Source: Leishmania mexicana MHOM/GT/2001/U1103
Lineage: Eukaryota; Euglenozoa; Kinetoplastea; Trypanosomatida; Trypanosomatidae
NCBI RefSeq assembly: GCF_000234665.1
Contig: NC_018324.1
Span: 2,538,944 to 2,602,943 of the forward strand
Length of the DNA stretch: 64,000 nucleotides
Direction of reading: 5' to 3'
The position numbers were made by a program, and so were the translations under genes. Below the pieces are notes generated by a model. It worked only from the letters and a program-made list of their open reading frames with translations, did not search any database and was not told where the DNA came from. Shown in pieces: positions 32,545 through 43,722 of this stretch; position 1 is the stretch's first letter, and every line of letters begins with the position of its first letter.

Positions 32545-35500
32545 GCAGAAGAGAAGCTCCTGTTGGTCGGCTGTACGTGTGGAACCTGTCAGAAGGTATC
32601 AAAGAAAACGAAAAAATCCGAAAACGGAAAGAAGTTGCCGAAGACTACAGAAAACAAAGACGGAAGAGGAGGCAGCACAAGACACACGTGTGGTAAAACA
32701 AAAGATGAGCTCTGCCTTCTCCCCGATTCCCCCCGTGTCGAAAGCCGCGACTACTACTACTATGACTAATAAAACTAGCGTAGTCTCCAGGGCAGTCAGC
32801 TGTCGTTTTCCCCCTTTTTTCCTTTTCAAGGCTATTACTGATACTGTGCGTGTGTGTGTGTGTGTGGTGGAGTTTCAGCTGCTGAAAACGAGAACGTGAA
32901 CGGTACGGTCGAGCACTCGTAATGGTGTACACTATACGAAGGCAATAGGGGGAGAAAAAAAAAAATCCCCCAAAAAAGATGCGGCCCGTGCTCAAGAAAA
33001 CACCACAAAAAACAAAAGTCGTTTTTTTTTTCGCGGTCGTTTGCTTTTTTGTGTGTGTGGGCAGTGGGAATACGAGGGGAATCGGCTGAGAAGATGCACA
33101 CTCTGGGCACGGACACACACACACACGTGGAACAGCTGAAAAAAAAAAGAAAGAAAAACTTACGCAAAGAAAGTTCGCACTGAATACTCTGTTCCAGAGA
33201 GGGGAAGTAAGCAGTGAGAAGACTTCCGGGCTCTCCGGATGGCCAAACAAAGCGAGAAATTCGCAAGGAAAAAAAGAAAAGCAGCCAGTAAAATCGCAAC
33301 ACGCGAAACAAGAAGAGGTGACTCCCCTCCGCCGAGAGAGAGAGAGGGGGGAGACGAGTGAAGGCACACACACAAAGGGATGGGAGGGAGGGGGAGGGGA
33401 GGGGAAGGTGTTCTAACGCACAAAGACGGACGACAAAAACAGCAAGAGCAAGGAAAGAGAGAGCGCGAGGGAGGAGGAAGAGGAAGAAGAATCAACGCGA
33501 TAAATAAAAAAGGGGAGGAGGAGGAGGAGGGGGTCTGGTAAGCACCCACACAAACAAACGAACACACACACAACGAGGAATGGTGGGATGAACAGGTGCA
33601 CACACACACACGCGTGCGCAGTGGAAAGGGGAGGGGAGGGGAGGGAGGAGAACAGACGCACAAATACGGAAAAAAAAACAAGTATGTGTCTTTGGCGACG
33701 ACTATGTTCTGCACGATTTCCGTTTATGTAACTGTCTTTTGTTGTTGTTGTTTTGGACTTCTTTTTCGTGTTTTCGTGTTTTCTTTCTTTTTTTTCGCTC
33801 CTGCAGGCCTCCAGCGCCAACAACGAAATGTGTTGAGCGCCCGCACCGCCAAAAAAAAAAGAAAAAAAGATAGACGAAGACAAAAGGAACGAAACGAAGA
33901 GAGCGCGCGCGCGAAGGAAGAGGACGAGAGGCGACGGACTAAAACAAGTCCGCTTGAGGCAGGAGGGAGGGAGGGAGGGAAGACGGAAATGACGACTTCA
34001 ACGGAGGTGGCGCACAAGAGAGAGTGGGTGCGAGTGTCTGTCGTGGAGTTAGCACGAATCGACAACTCGAAAACAGCAACCAGTTGAAATGACGGGAACG
34101 AAAGGAAACAAAACACACACACACACACACACGCACGCACACACAAAAGAAGAGGACGAAACGAAAACGAAATGGGTGCGAAGACACAGAAAAAAAAGGG
34201 GGTGGAGGTGGAGAGTTGGAGAGGGAGGAGGAGGGGCACGCAACGAAAAGAAGGTTTAAGCAAGGATGAGAGTGAGACAGAGAGCAACAACGCACAGACA
34301 AAAAAAAGAAAGACGAATGACGACTGCGAAGAAGAGGTTCCTCACACTTTGGAAAAGAAGAAGGGCGGCTTCAGTGAGTGCAAGTGTGTTCTACCCGAAA
34401 TCACCCACGTCGATCAAAGCAGTTAGTGGGCGCCAGCAGGTCTGTTTGATTGAGTGCACGTGCGGGTGTAGGTTCCTCTGTTGATGTTGCACTCCGTGCT
34501 TGAGTGTTGCAGGAGTGCTTTCCGTCTCTCTTTCGTTTCTCGTTCGGTTTTGTGCTTCTCCGTTTTTCACTCCCCTAGAACGCTGACACGTCTCCCGGCA
34601 GCGCAATGGCGAAGGAACTTTGAGGACAGCGCCCTTTCTTGTTGAGTGGCAACACGTGCACACAGCGATGGAGGAAGGTGGATGAGTATACTCGAGTGTG
34701 ATAAAACGGCAAGACGAAGAAGAGCCAGAGAAGCACGTGTCAAAGGGCAAACGAAAAGCAAAGAAAATTTTGAATAGCAAGCTCGCTGTCAATTTTGGTC
34801 CTTGAACGCCCGAAAGAGAAAAATGCACTTGCGTGGATGGCGGTCGCGTGCGCCTCCCCCCCGCACACAGAGAGGAATGGCGATGATGGGTGCAGAAGAG
34901 GAAGGGGGTGGGCAGTTGTAGAAAAAAAAAGAGAGAGACGCGGCGCACCACGATGGAGGAACACAACGGAAACCGCGGTGGTTTCGTCTGTGAAACAAAA
35001 CACAAACACACAGAGATCGCAGAAAAGGCGATGTGTGTTACGGGAGATAGCGAGAAGGGCACAAAAGGGGAAGAAGACGAGATAGATGGAAGCACAGGTT
35101 TGGCAAATGGAAACACGGATACGGACAAGAAAAGATCACCGGAGAAAAGAAAAACCGCTGAAGTTAACTGGTCGAGTGCAAGACGGGGTATGTGTGTGCA
35201 GGTTAGAGCACCGGGTGTGGTGCCAAGCGCGTCCCATGCGAGCACGAGCGCATCCAAGTGTGCAGTTGTGAAGAAGTATTGTAGACAGGGGCAGAGGTTG
35301 TGCGTCATGCAGATGCGGGCACGCGCACGTTCAGTGCGGCAAACAAAAAAAGACAGAGAAAACCCCACGAAATATCCCCCAGAGAGGAGAGAGGAGAAAG
35401 GGGAGAGAGGAAGAGGTCGCATGCATAGGCAGGTATCGGGAGTGAGGCAGGGAGCACCGTCCTCATGGAAACCACGAGATTGTGGTGAACAACGATGCAC

Positions 35501-36219
35501 TGCTCAACCACACAGCACACCTCGCACGACGGCGTGCCGCGACAGATCGGAAAGCACAGAGGGATAGAGAAAGAGGAGGTAGGCGGAGAGAGAGGGACGC
35601 CTCGAAGCAGCGCGCAAACTCGCTTTCCGGAAGGCACACCGCCACTCAACGAGCACGCTCCACGAAGGTCTAAGAGCGAAGGAGGCGTGGTGATACGTTT
35701 TTGCCTGAAGAGTTACGCGCCGTCGTCGGCGCCAGAGCAGTTCAGCGAGGAAGCCAAGCAAGAGAAATAGAAGCTACGGTCACCAGATGCACCGCCTATT
35801 GCCCGGCCGGTAGCCAAACAAACATCCCGATCACCGCAAGCCGGTCACCCATATCCGGGCTCAAGCATTCCAACTGACACATTCGCCTCTCGCACGGCCG
35901 CAGCATTGTAAGCACCGATTACCCACGCCGCCCTCCCCCATTACGAATCAACCGCGCCAGCGGGGCACCAGACGCCTAAGAGTGCTACCGGTACGAGCTC
36001 GTCTGATCCGTCACACACTATCCGACGCCTTAGTCCCCCGCGCCTCGAGTGCCACCGTGCAAAGCACGCCCATCGTTGGCGGTGGACCGCGTCGCGCAGC
36101 ACACGCCGTCCGGGGTCTCAGGAAAGCTGAGTGGAGGGACTATGATACAAAGATGTTGGCGTTGTGAGACACCAACGCCGACCTCCCTCCCCCTTTCGTT
36201 TCGCCCCCCCCCCCCACAC
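32545..36219. other. 3.7-kb gene-free, strand-asymmetric region
   Basis: Continues the purine-rich plus strand seen left of the phosphatase. It has GT runs (32845-32866), a GGGA-type repeat (about 33960-33981), a CA/CGCA repeat (34112-34145) and, at the right edge, 12 C (36204-36215). From about 35760 the composition returns to normal. No supported gene. Confidence 0.6.
34112..34145. repeat. (CA)n microsatellite
   Basis: A CA dinucleotide run interrupted twice by CGCA units, read directly. Confidence 0.95.
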
Positions 36220-37560
36220 CACCACCACTTCACTCGCCCATTCGCATTCCCCCTCTCCTCCACAACACAGCGAGGGCACCCACACTCGAGGAGGTAGTGC
36301 CCGAACAGCTCCTGTTGCCGCACCACGAGTGAAAAACTTGAGTCGACCTAGCTGGGGATGAACTCCTCACTCGTCCTCACATCCCTCAGCGCCACGAAAG
36401 TCAGGGGTGTCATGGTTCACAGTGGCGTGCTGCACATTGAGCTTCGGCTCACACAAGTGGTTGAAGAAATGCCCGACTCCGCCGATGCCCTGTGTCCACA
36501 AGAGCTGCGCAAAAGATCAATCATGTCCTTCGCGCTGCTGGGCTGGAAAAGCGTGCCTCCTCGAACGTGCCCATGCCTAGCCCACCACCTGCCACATAGT
36601 GAACGAGCTCCCGGTGCATATCATAAAGGGACGGCAGCGGCCGCTCCTGTTCATTGAGCAGCACCGCCCCCATGAACTCCGGCCACCGCCGCGCGTGCAG
36701 AAAGGCACGCTCCTCGGAGCCCATGTCAAGCAGGTCGCAGAGGAGGCCGAGGCTGGAGGCGCAGAAGGCATCCGAGTTCTGCGGCCGCTGCGTGTATGCA
36801 GACCTCACTGCATGAACCGACATCGAGTCACGCTTGCCAGTCGCGAAGGCGGCTGCGTACGCTGCGACTGCGGCACCCTTTGAGCTCTTCGTCGGACGTT
36901 CCGCCATAAATACGTGAAGGAGGTGATGTGTGTGAAGGAGCTGCACGTGCGGTCCAAAGGCATGCTCGCGGTAGGTTCCGTGCAGACGATGCGCAATCCC
37001 AGCATGGCGGTATCGCTGCAATCTACGCCACTCCGCACCCAGTCCTTCTGCATGAGCTTGGAGTAGACTTTGCGTTGGGACGCCTTCATGCGGCCGGCGC
37101 GGCTCGCCTGGCGAAACTGCTTCAGAGCGGATTCACGGCAGCCACAAGAACGAAAAAAAAAGAGTCTCGGCAGCCCCGCCCCTACTACAAGCAGGGCACT
37201 GGTTCCAGTGGCGCTTGCAGACCCGGGTAGAAGAGGGCTAGCGCTGCTTCGTTGTTGCTGTCTTGCGTCGAGTGTTGCGCGCCTCCTGCGTGCGCGGCGT
37301 CTCCAGCGACCGCAAACAAAGAAACACACACTGGCACCCTGCCCCCCCCCCACACACACACAGAGATCCTAAAGGCGTCCATGCCCTGCGAGCAGCAGTG
37401 CGCCGTCTCTGTGTGAATGGTACTGTGCACTGCGAAGCCTCATGTAGCGTACAGTCCGTTGCCCTTGGCCTTATCCGTGATGATTTCCACCCCGGTGCCA
37501 GTCAACGAGACAGCGCCGTAGTCCTCCTTGTAGGTCTGCGAGGGAGCTCTGCATGCCTGT
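36220..37560 (-). pseudogene. Decayed SMYD5-like SET methyltransferase gene
   Basis: Pieces of one SET-domain gene are found in order on the minus strand but in different frames. Near 37530-37440 the segment VEIITDKAKGNGLYAT starts a SET domain (GxG-LYAT) and is followed by an in-frame TGA (37440-37442). Around 37150-36960 lies KVYSKLMQKDWVRSG and CSDTAMLGLRIVC. In another frame (about 36900-36530) are GSEERAFLHARRWPEF and SLYDMHRELVHYV. In a third frame (about 36510-36250) are GGVGHFFNHLCEPKLNVQ, equal to the SET NHxCxPN element, then ALRDVRTSEEFIPS, a TAG (36348-36350), and the post-SET cysteines HYLLECGCPRC. At least two frameshifts and two nonsense codons are therefore present. The order resembles SMYD5 (SET interrupted by a long insert, CxCxxC after it). 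Limits are approximate. Confidence 0.8.
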
Positions 37561-38204
37561 CCACGGCCGCCATGCCTGCCGTGCTCGATAGATCCCTACG
37601 AGAGAGGTGGAAAGAAGACGAGAACGCAGGCGAAGAGGTCGTAACTGTGCAATGGGGATGCTGCGTCCGCCGTGGAACACCACTTCACCCTCGACCGCTG
37701 TGCAACAAGGAGAACTACAAAGTCACAACGCAGAAGAGTGGCAGGGCATCAAGAAGGTACAGCATGACGGCTGACGGTGCTACGGCTGCTCCCACCAAGA
37801 CAGGCGACGACGAACCTCAAAGGACGCCACCAAACGGCAGACGGCGCATCTGGCAGCCGATGCGACGCGCCAAGGTACACGCCTGCGAGCATCCGCATAC
37901 CTCTCTCGCTCTGCCTGGGCACCTCTAGAAGTTGGGAGCCTCGGAGGTCGCCTAGCACTCAACAGACGGGAAAAATACAAAAGAGAGCAAGAGATGACTG
38001 CCGATACAAGATGATCAATCCCAGACCCATCACTCACGCGGCGTCGCTAGGCGGACATGGGTGTGCGATTCCTTTTCGGCTTTGGCGCATCTTCCTTCAT
38101 TTGCGTTGAGGTGCGCCAAGACACACACACACAGAGAGAGAAGGGAGAGTAACGAAGACTCAGTGAAAAAACGGCGCACAGGCAGACGGAAGCGGTTGGG
38201 GAGT
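37561..38204. other. Intergenic 3' of AFG1
   Basis: No gene supported; would hold the AFG1 3' UTR and any lost 5' part of the SET pseudogene. Confidence 0.5.
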
Positions 38205-39809
38205 TCATTCGCAGACCTTTCGTTGTATGTCCGGGCTGAGCAAGGCAGAAAAGTCGAAGTCGGTGACGACGAAGTGGCGGTGATCGCGCAGCAGGTACGA
38301 AGCGGAGCCCATCTCGTTCAGGCGGCTGCGAATGCGCGTAAAGCTCATGAGCTCCTCCTCATTCCGAAAGTTGTAGGAAGCTGCGTGCCCGCTCCGATCA
38401 TCCTCGCCCTCGCTGTAAACCTCGGTTCCGAGGCGAACGCCTGCGGAATAGGTTGCATCACCGCTGCGACCGGGGTCGTCGTCCGCCAGGGCCCGCATGT
38501 CGCTCGTGGAGTAGGTGGAGTCCATGAGATGCGTCCACGGTACAGAGGAAGTGAAGAGCAGCTTCACGTTGTTCTGGTACATCTCATCCACCAGCACGAC
38601 GAACTGGTGCGCTGCGTTAGAGCTCACGTTGCCCATCTGTGGTATGTTTGTGACAATGACAGTGTGGAACTGCAGGGCGATGAGTTGGATGTCAGCGGAG
38701 GAAAGTCCTTCCCGCGCGCCGCAGATGTCGGTAAAGTCGAGCACGGCACACCCAGCGCATCGCAGCGGAATCACCACGCTGCGGCCGTGGTGCCACAGTG
38801 TGTCCTCCTTGATCCATGCAAGCTCTCCGCCACCAGCCCCGAAAGCATGCTCGACACGCCGCAGCAGCCGCTCAACGTTCGCCTTCGTGTTCGGGTGCAA
38901 AAAGATAAGCTGGTGGTGCCGCTCCGCAGCCTCCTTCACGCGGTAGTCACGGATATTAGCGCAGTGCACCACATGGCAGTGCTGCCGCAGCACAGGAAGG
39001 AAAGCGTTGAAGGAAGCGGAAACACGACACAGATCCTCCGGAGGGCGGTTGCTCGTTGTGATCAGGAAGAGCCCTTCACGGAACGCCTCGCTAAAGAAGG
39101 CTGCGAGCAACGCGGCGTGAGCCACATCGAAAGTCTGAAATTCGTCAAAGCACAGGATAGGCGTCTCGTGCAGCACCTCTTGCACAACCACGTTGATGGG
39201 CCGAACGGCACTCAGTGCCCTCTTCTCTTTCGGCGACACTGTTGACCGGCGCCGCTGCGTCAGCGCCATCTCCGCGCGAAAGAGGCGGTCCTCCAGTTCA
39301 CTCATGAAAGAGTGCAGGTGGGAACGGCGCTTCGCATACGGGGTAGCGCAGAGTTCAAAGAGGTCCAGTATCATTGTCTTCCCGATTCCCACATCACCCC
39401 AGAGGTACAGCCCACGTTTCTCCACCACGCCAATATTCTCCGCCTCCAAGAGGCCCAGTGTGCGAGCGACAGAGTCGGGGAATGCCCGCCTCGCCCGCCT
39501 CGCCTGCCTCGCGAGGGCTGCCCAGAAAGGCCTCCGCAGTGAGCGCGACGCTTGCATCCAGTGGTTCCTTTCACCGCTCCCTGATACGCAAGGCCGGGTG
39601 TACGGTGACACCTTGCCGGCAGCCTCGTCTGCGTAGCACTGGTGAATGTACTGGAGAAGGGGTGTGCATGCTTCTGACATATAGCGTTGACGAGCGTCGG
39701 CCGCTATGACCCCTTTGCGCGCAAGCTGTTCGTACGCCTCAACCACGGTGCGCTTCGTGGAGAGGTGGCTCGACCACACGTTCCATCGGCACCTGCAGCA
39801 GCGCAACAT
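38205..39809 (-). CDS. AFG1: AFG1/LACE1-family AAA ATPase
   Basis: 534 residues, close to eukaryotic AFG1 proteins of the mitochondrial inner membrane that help turn over respiratory-chain subunits (bacterial relative ZapE). YEQLARKGVIAADARQ near the N-terminus is the usual family opening. Walker A is GLYLWGDVGIGKT (about 133-145), and FMSELEDRL follows. Walker B is ETPILCFDEFQTFDVA (215-230), with LITTSNRPPEDL as sensor region. FLPVLRQHCHVVH and DYRVK fit the family C-terminal half, with LPRFC-type elements diverged. The first 20 residues (MLRCCRCRWNVWSSHLSTKR) are basic and acid-free, fitting a mitochondrial presequence and supporting the first ATG. No missing catalytic residue is evident. 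Confidence 0.92.
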   Translation of the reverse strand: MLRCCRCRWNVWSSHLSTKRTVVEAYEQLARKGVIAADARQRYMSEACTPLLQYIHQCYADEAAGKVSPYTRPCVSGSGERNHWMQASRSLRRPFWAALARQARRARRAFPDSVARTLGLLEAENIGVVEKRGLYLWGDVGIGKTMILDLFELCATPYAKRRSHLHSFMSELEDRLFRAEMALTQRRRSTVSPKEKRALSAVRPINVVVQEVLHETPILCFDEFQTFDVAHAALLAAFFSEAFREGLFLITTSNRPPEDLCRVSASFNAFLPVLRQHCHVVHCANIRDYRVKEAAERHHQLIFLHPNTKANVERLLRRVEHAFGAGGGELAWIKEDTLWHHGRSVVIPLRCAGCAVLDFTDICGAREGLSSADIQLIALQFHTVIVTNIPQMGNVSSNAAHQFVVLVDEMYQNNVKLLFTSSVPWTHLMDSTYSTSDMRALADDDPGRSGDATYSAGVRLGTEVYSEGEDDRSGHAASYNFRNEEELMSFTRIRSRLNEMGSASYLLRDHRHFVVTDFDFSALLSPDIQRKVCE

Positions 39810-40835
39810 GTGCCGTCAATAAAGCGGAGGCGGTGCCGAAAGGCAAAAAAAGAAGGGGAAGGCGAAGTTGTGTGTGCAGCGCGCAGCTCTACCCCCCCCC
39901 CCTCCCTCCCACAAGCCCGCGTCCTCTGGTAATGAGGATGCGCCAACCAACCACACACGCAGAGAGAGAGAGACAAAAGGTGAACGACACGGGAAACGAA
40001 AAGACGTCGCAGTTCGAAAAACGATGTGCCTGCCAACACTGGTAGTGCGTGCAGCAGTGGCATAGAGAAGGAGCGCAATACGAATGCGCCTCAGAGGCTC
40101 AGAGAGAAGCAGCGATGGTAGCGAGTACTGCGCGTCCGACTTTCGGGCCCTTTTTTCCCATGTCCCCCTTCCTGACACCGTCGACGAAAAGTGGAGAGGA
40201 GCTGCTCAGATAGAGAGAGGGGGGATGCACGGGTGTATACCTTCGCGTACTGTCCGTCCGCGCACACGCATGAAACTCAGCAGCGCCTCGTCAGGGTGCG
40301 GAAACGAGGCACCTCGCATCGCACGTGAACGATGGGTGAGGATGAAGGTGAGGTTGAAGGGGGGAGAGGTCGCGGCGGCTTGGGGAGTGCAGCGTGTCGA
40401 CGAAGAGAGCACACGACAGAGAAGGGGTTCGACAAAATGGAAACAATAGGGAGACCGAGAGAGGGAGGAGCAGGGAGGAGGGAGAACCACAGTGAGCGAA
40501 AGCCGTGTCCGCGGTTGGCCACTCCACGCACACCTACACGTACGCCGGTGCGTCGCGGCGCATCAGCGCTTACGTCGGACCCAGCTGCGAGTGAAGAACG
40601 CGGCCTCTTCGATAAGAGGCGCCTTTTGGCGTTGTGGATTTTGCGTTGACTTGCGGCACACGGATGGCTTGGAAAACAGAGGGCATGCACCCGTGCACAC
40701 ATTCACGAGATGACCCATCAGAGATCGGCCATCACCTTCATCCATCATTCACCTAATCCAATAGGCAGAGACGACGAGGCGGCGAGAGAAGGCGGATACC
40801 CCGAGCCTTTTCCGGCTTGCTACTCGCGGCTGCCA
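39810..40835. other. Intergenic
   Basis: Spacer between UFL1 and AFG1. A pyrimidine/poly-C stretch (plus-strand C run near 39892-39902) occurs close to AFG1. No gene supported. Confidence 0.5.
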
Positions 40836-43037
40836 TCAACTGAGAGCCATTGTCGCAGTGCGAAGCTCCTCCAGCGTCACTGCCCCTGCCTCATCGAGGC
40901 TGCCGTGTTGCAAAGCGGCCATTACCGCGTCCTTCGCTCTCTCCAAAGTCGACGGCACTCCCGCTTCCGATTTCAGGCGACCTACGACGCCAGCGACCGC
41001 CTTGCCAGGAACCTCGACGTGGCACCGAAAGCAATGATGTATGAGCATGGTGCACAGTGAGGAGAGAAGCTTGCCGTTGGCGGTGGCATCCTCCCTCGAG
41101 ACAGACGCTGCCTTCACCTCCTCGACTACAGACTCCCTGATCTTCACATACATATCTCGCTCCATCTTCTTGTTCGGCTGGTGAAACGCCGCGACGGCGA
41201 TGACGCCGGAGCCACTCATCTCGCGCAGGGTGTTGAGGAACGCCCCAACCGATTTTTCTTTAAGGGCGTCAAGGAGAGGTAGGAGGCTGTTGCGTCGACT
41301 CTCCGAAAAAGGCAGCAGCGCCTTCATGAGCTGGGCTGGCTGGCTCACCTGCTTGAGCGCCGCTGACACATTCTCGCTCCACACCGGCTTGTCCAGACTC
41401 TCGTTGCGGATGGCCTGCCTCGCCATCTCATACGCCTCCGTGGACATGACGTGCCGAGCAATGGCCGCAGACGTCGCCTCATCAAGCTGGGCGAGAGCCC
41501 ACTCCACCCCTTTCGCGGTGACCCAGAGATGAATCCAGCGTGTTGCGAGTTCCTCCTGCAACGCGCCTCTGGACTGCTTCAACTCTGCCGCCGCATTCTT
41601 GGCAGCCGACAGCGCCAGCTGCTGCTCCAACGCCTCCACCACCTCGCCCCACATATCCACCAGCTCCCGGATAACCTCACCATACCGGTCGCGCGGCAGC
41701 TTCAGCACGAAGGCAATCGTGTCCGCTGCCGCGGTGCTCACGGGCACCCTCGACTTTTTGGCGCTTGCCAAGGCGGGTGGAAGGGCCGTCTTGACCTCCT
41801 CTTCGGCCGTCGCGGAGAGCAATACGGTGTTGGTGATGAGCGTGGCGCTCTCCAGCCCAGGGTAGAGCTCGCGCAGACGCCCCTCTAACAACGGCCAGTC
41901 CTTCTCCATCTCAACAAACAGCGGAAGCTGCTCCACAACATCCACGGCGAGCGCCTCTCGGTCCACCAGGCTCTGCAAGGCGGGCAGATTGCCGAGGTAG
42001 CGATCCGACACGAACCCGTTAGCGAGCGGGTGCCCACACAAGGGGTGCTCGGCACTGGCTCGCATCGTTACCCGCACTGCTGCCTCCCTGGCCATAGCAG
42101 CCGCCCTGCCTCCTTGCCCTTTCTTTCGACCCTTTCGCTGGTTCGCCGGCGCCGAGGCAGTCGAGGACGCCCCCTGCTCAGCCGCGGCCGCATCCGGTGG
42201 GTTGTAGCGCTCGACCAAGTACTGGCGAGGGTTGCTAATCCCCTGTCGCTGCAGCGGCGCATACTCAACATAGCCGTTCGATGCGTACAAGTTCTCCACC
42301 TCCACCGTGCGCTTCGTCTCGTACACGAGTGGAACATAAATGTTTAATCCATCAAAGCGCCCAGGGAGCTCGTCACGGACCTCAGCTACGACTGTGCTCA
42401 TCAGTGGAGCGAAGAGCTCGTTGCGCTTGTAGAAGGCATCCAGCCGAACCGGCTCCTCCGCTGCCAGAAGCCCGGCACGCACTACCATGTGCTGTAGCTT
42501 TACAAACTGCTTCGTGTAGAGCGACGCATCTTGCATGACGGCGTCGATGCGTCCACGCTCCATTGCTGTGTGCAGCAAGCTCTTGGCAAACAGGGAGCTC
42601 AGCTGGTTCATGGAGGCAAACTGCGAGATAGCGAGCGAGCCCTGTTCCTTCAGGAGGTCCCCTGCAGCGAGCACTATCGCGTCCAAATACCCGTCTGTCA
42701 TGAGCTCACCGCCTTCGAGGGTGAGGGTGGGGTTCTCCTCCAACACACTAGGCAGCACGCGCTCCACCTGGAAGGCGTGAACGCTCAGCAGCCCTGGTAG
42801 GTCGACGACGTTTAGCCGCCCACCGTTGGCTAGCACCTCGTCCACGATCTCGCGTTTCAGTTCATCCCAGGTGAGGTACTCCTTGGCGTCTGTGGTGAAG
42901 AGGAGATCAATAAGGTTTTTCTTAATTAGCGCATTGACAATCTCGACCGCGTTGCGCTCCGTGATTTGGTTCGACACCTGCTCCCTCTGCAGCGACTGGA
43001 ACCGCTTGACAAGTTCGCTCAGCTTCACGTCATCCAT
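40836..43037 (-). CDS. UFL1: E3 UFM1-protein ligase 1
   Basis: 733 residues (human about 794). UFL1 transfers the ubiquitin-like modifier UFM1 from UFC1 to targets, mainly at the ER. The N-terminus LVKRFQSLQREQ, then SERN-like ITERNAVEIVNALIKK, KEYLTWDELKREIVDE and GGRLNVVDLPGLL follow the human order of winged-helix repeats closely. Further on, FVPDIY-like LNIYVPLVYE and NGYVEYAPLQRQGISNPRQYL are recognisable. The middle (about 300-330) is a low-complexity Ala/Gly/Lys-rich linker containing RKGRKKGQGG. The C-terminal half is helical. The open frame extends 18 codons upstream, but ATG 43037 (MDDVKLSEL) follows a good trans-splice site and matches the family. The pathway is reported in Leishmania, so a functional gene is expected. 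Confidence 0.92.
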   Translation of the reverse strand: MDDVKLSELVKRFQSLQREQVSNQITERNAVEIVNALIKKNLIDLLFTTDAKEYLTWDELKREIVDEVLANGGRLNVVDLPGLLSVHAFQVERVLPSVLEENPTLTLEGGELMTDGYLDAIVLAAGDLLKEQGSLAISQFASMNQLSSLFAKSLLHTAMERGRIDAVMQDASLYTKQFVKLQHMVVRAGLLAAEEPVRLDAFYKRNELFAPLMSTVVAEVRDELPGRFDGLNIYVPLVYETKRTVEVENLYASNGYVEYAPLQRQGISNPRQYLVERYNPPDAAAAEQGASSTASAPANQRKGRKKGQGGRAAAMAREAAVRVTMRASAEHPLCGHPLANGFVSDRYLGNLPALQSLVDREALAVDVVEQLPLFVEMEKDWPLLEGRLRELYPGLESATLITNTVLLSATAEEEVKTALPPALASAKKSRVPVSTAAADTIAFVLKLPRDRYGEVIRELVDMWGEVVEALEQQLALSAAKNAAAELKQSRGALQEELATRWIHLWVTAKGVEWALAQLDEATSAAIARHVMSTEAYEMARQAIRNESLDKPVWSENVSAALKQVSQPAQLMKALLPFSESRRNSLLPLLDALKEKSVGAFLNTLREMSGSGVIAVAAFHQPNKKMERDMYVKIRESVVEEVKAASVSREDATANGKLLSSLCTMLIHHCFRCHVEVPGKAVAGVVGRLKSEAGVPSTLERAKDAVMAALQHGSLDEAGAVTLEELRTATMALS

Positions 43038-43090
43038 GGTGCCTGCGGCAAAAGCAAAGGACCAGGAGAAGAGTAACGCACCTCGACGCA

Positions 43091-43145
43091 CTGCATGAGT
43101 CGAACGGCAGAGAGAGGAGAGTGAGCGAGAGGAAGAAGGTGTGAT
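43091..43145 (-). promoter_or_regulatory. Candidate trans-splice acceptor for UFL1 mRNA
   Basis: The sense strand has a long pyrimidine tract (about 43145-43108, rich in CTCTCC and TTCTTCC) followed by CATGCAG. The AG at 43092-43091 is about 54 nt before ATG 43037. This fits spliced-leader addition. Confidence 0.55.
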
Positions 43146-43722
43146 TGGAAGAAGACCCGGAGAGTGCGCGACGTGGCAAAACGGAGGAGGTCAGGTTTGA
43201 CCACGCATGCAAAGAGCCCTGCAATGGGCAACACGGACGATTGTCAACAGTGACCCACCATGGGCGCAGACGTAAACAGCGGTAAGCCACAAGGCAAAAT
43301 AATTAAAAAAACAGCTACAACGAATGCACAGCGTGAGAAAGTGCCGAAGTGTCTGACTAGGACGGACACCGGCACTATGAGTCCCTGACATGAGACAGGG
43401 GCGTCATTCGTCCACCGTCATGTACACGATCCATCCACTCACTTTCTCTCTCGCTGGCGTGAAGGAGGCTCGCTTGCCACTTTGGCTGCCGGATCCCTCC
43501 ACGTGACCGCGGTGTCTAAAGTGGTATTCGTGAAGCATGCGCGTCGGAGATAATGGCTAGGAAGTAACATCGACACAATGCCCAAATGTGGCACAAAGAC
43601 CGATACGCCCCCGAGAAAGAAGGCGGCACGTTAGCGGATGATGCGCAGGTAGACACACCACGAAAACGCATACTGGAAAAGACAGCTACACGTTCTGCAT
43701 GCGTGACGCTGGCTACTCCAGC
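43146..43722. other. Intergenic
   Basis: 3' UTR/spacer of the thioesterase gene; no gene or repeat noted. Confidence 0.5.

Noticed and set aside
33590..34145. Possible CRISPR or satellite array in the repeat-rich stretch
   Set aside because: Only short dinucleotide and GGGA-type simple repeats; no direct repeats with unique spacers.
38061..39245. 394-codon plus-strand open frame
   Set aside because: Antisense shadow of the AFG1-family ATPase.
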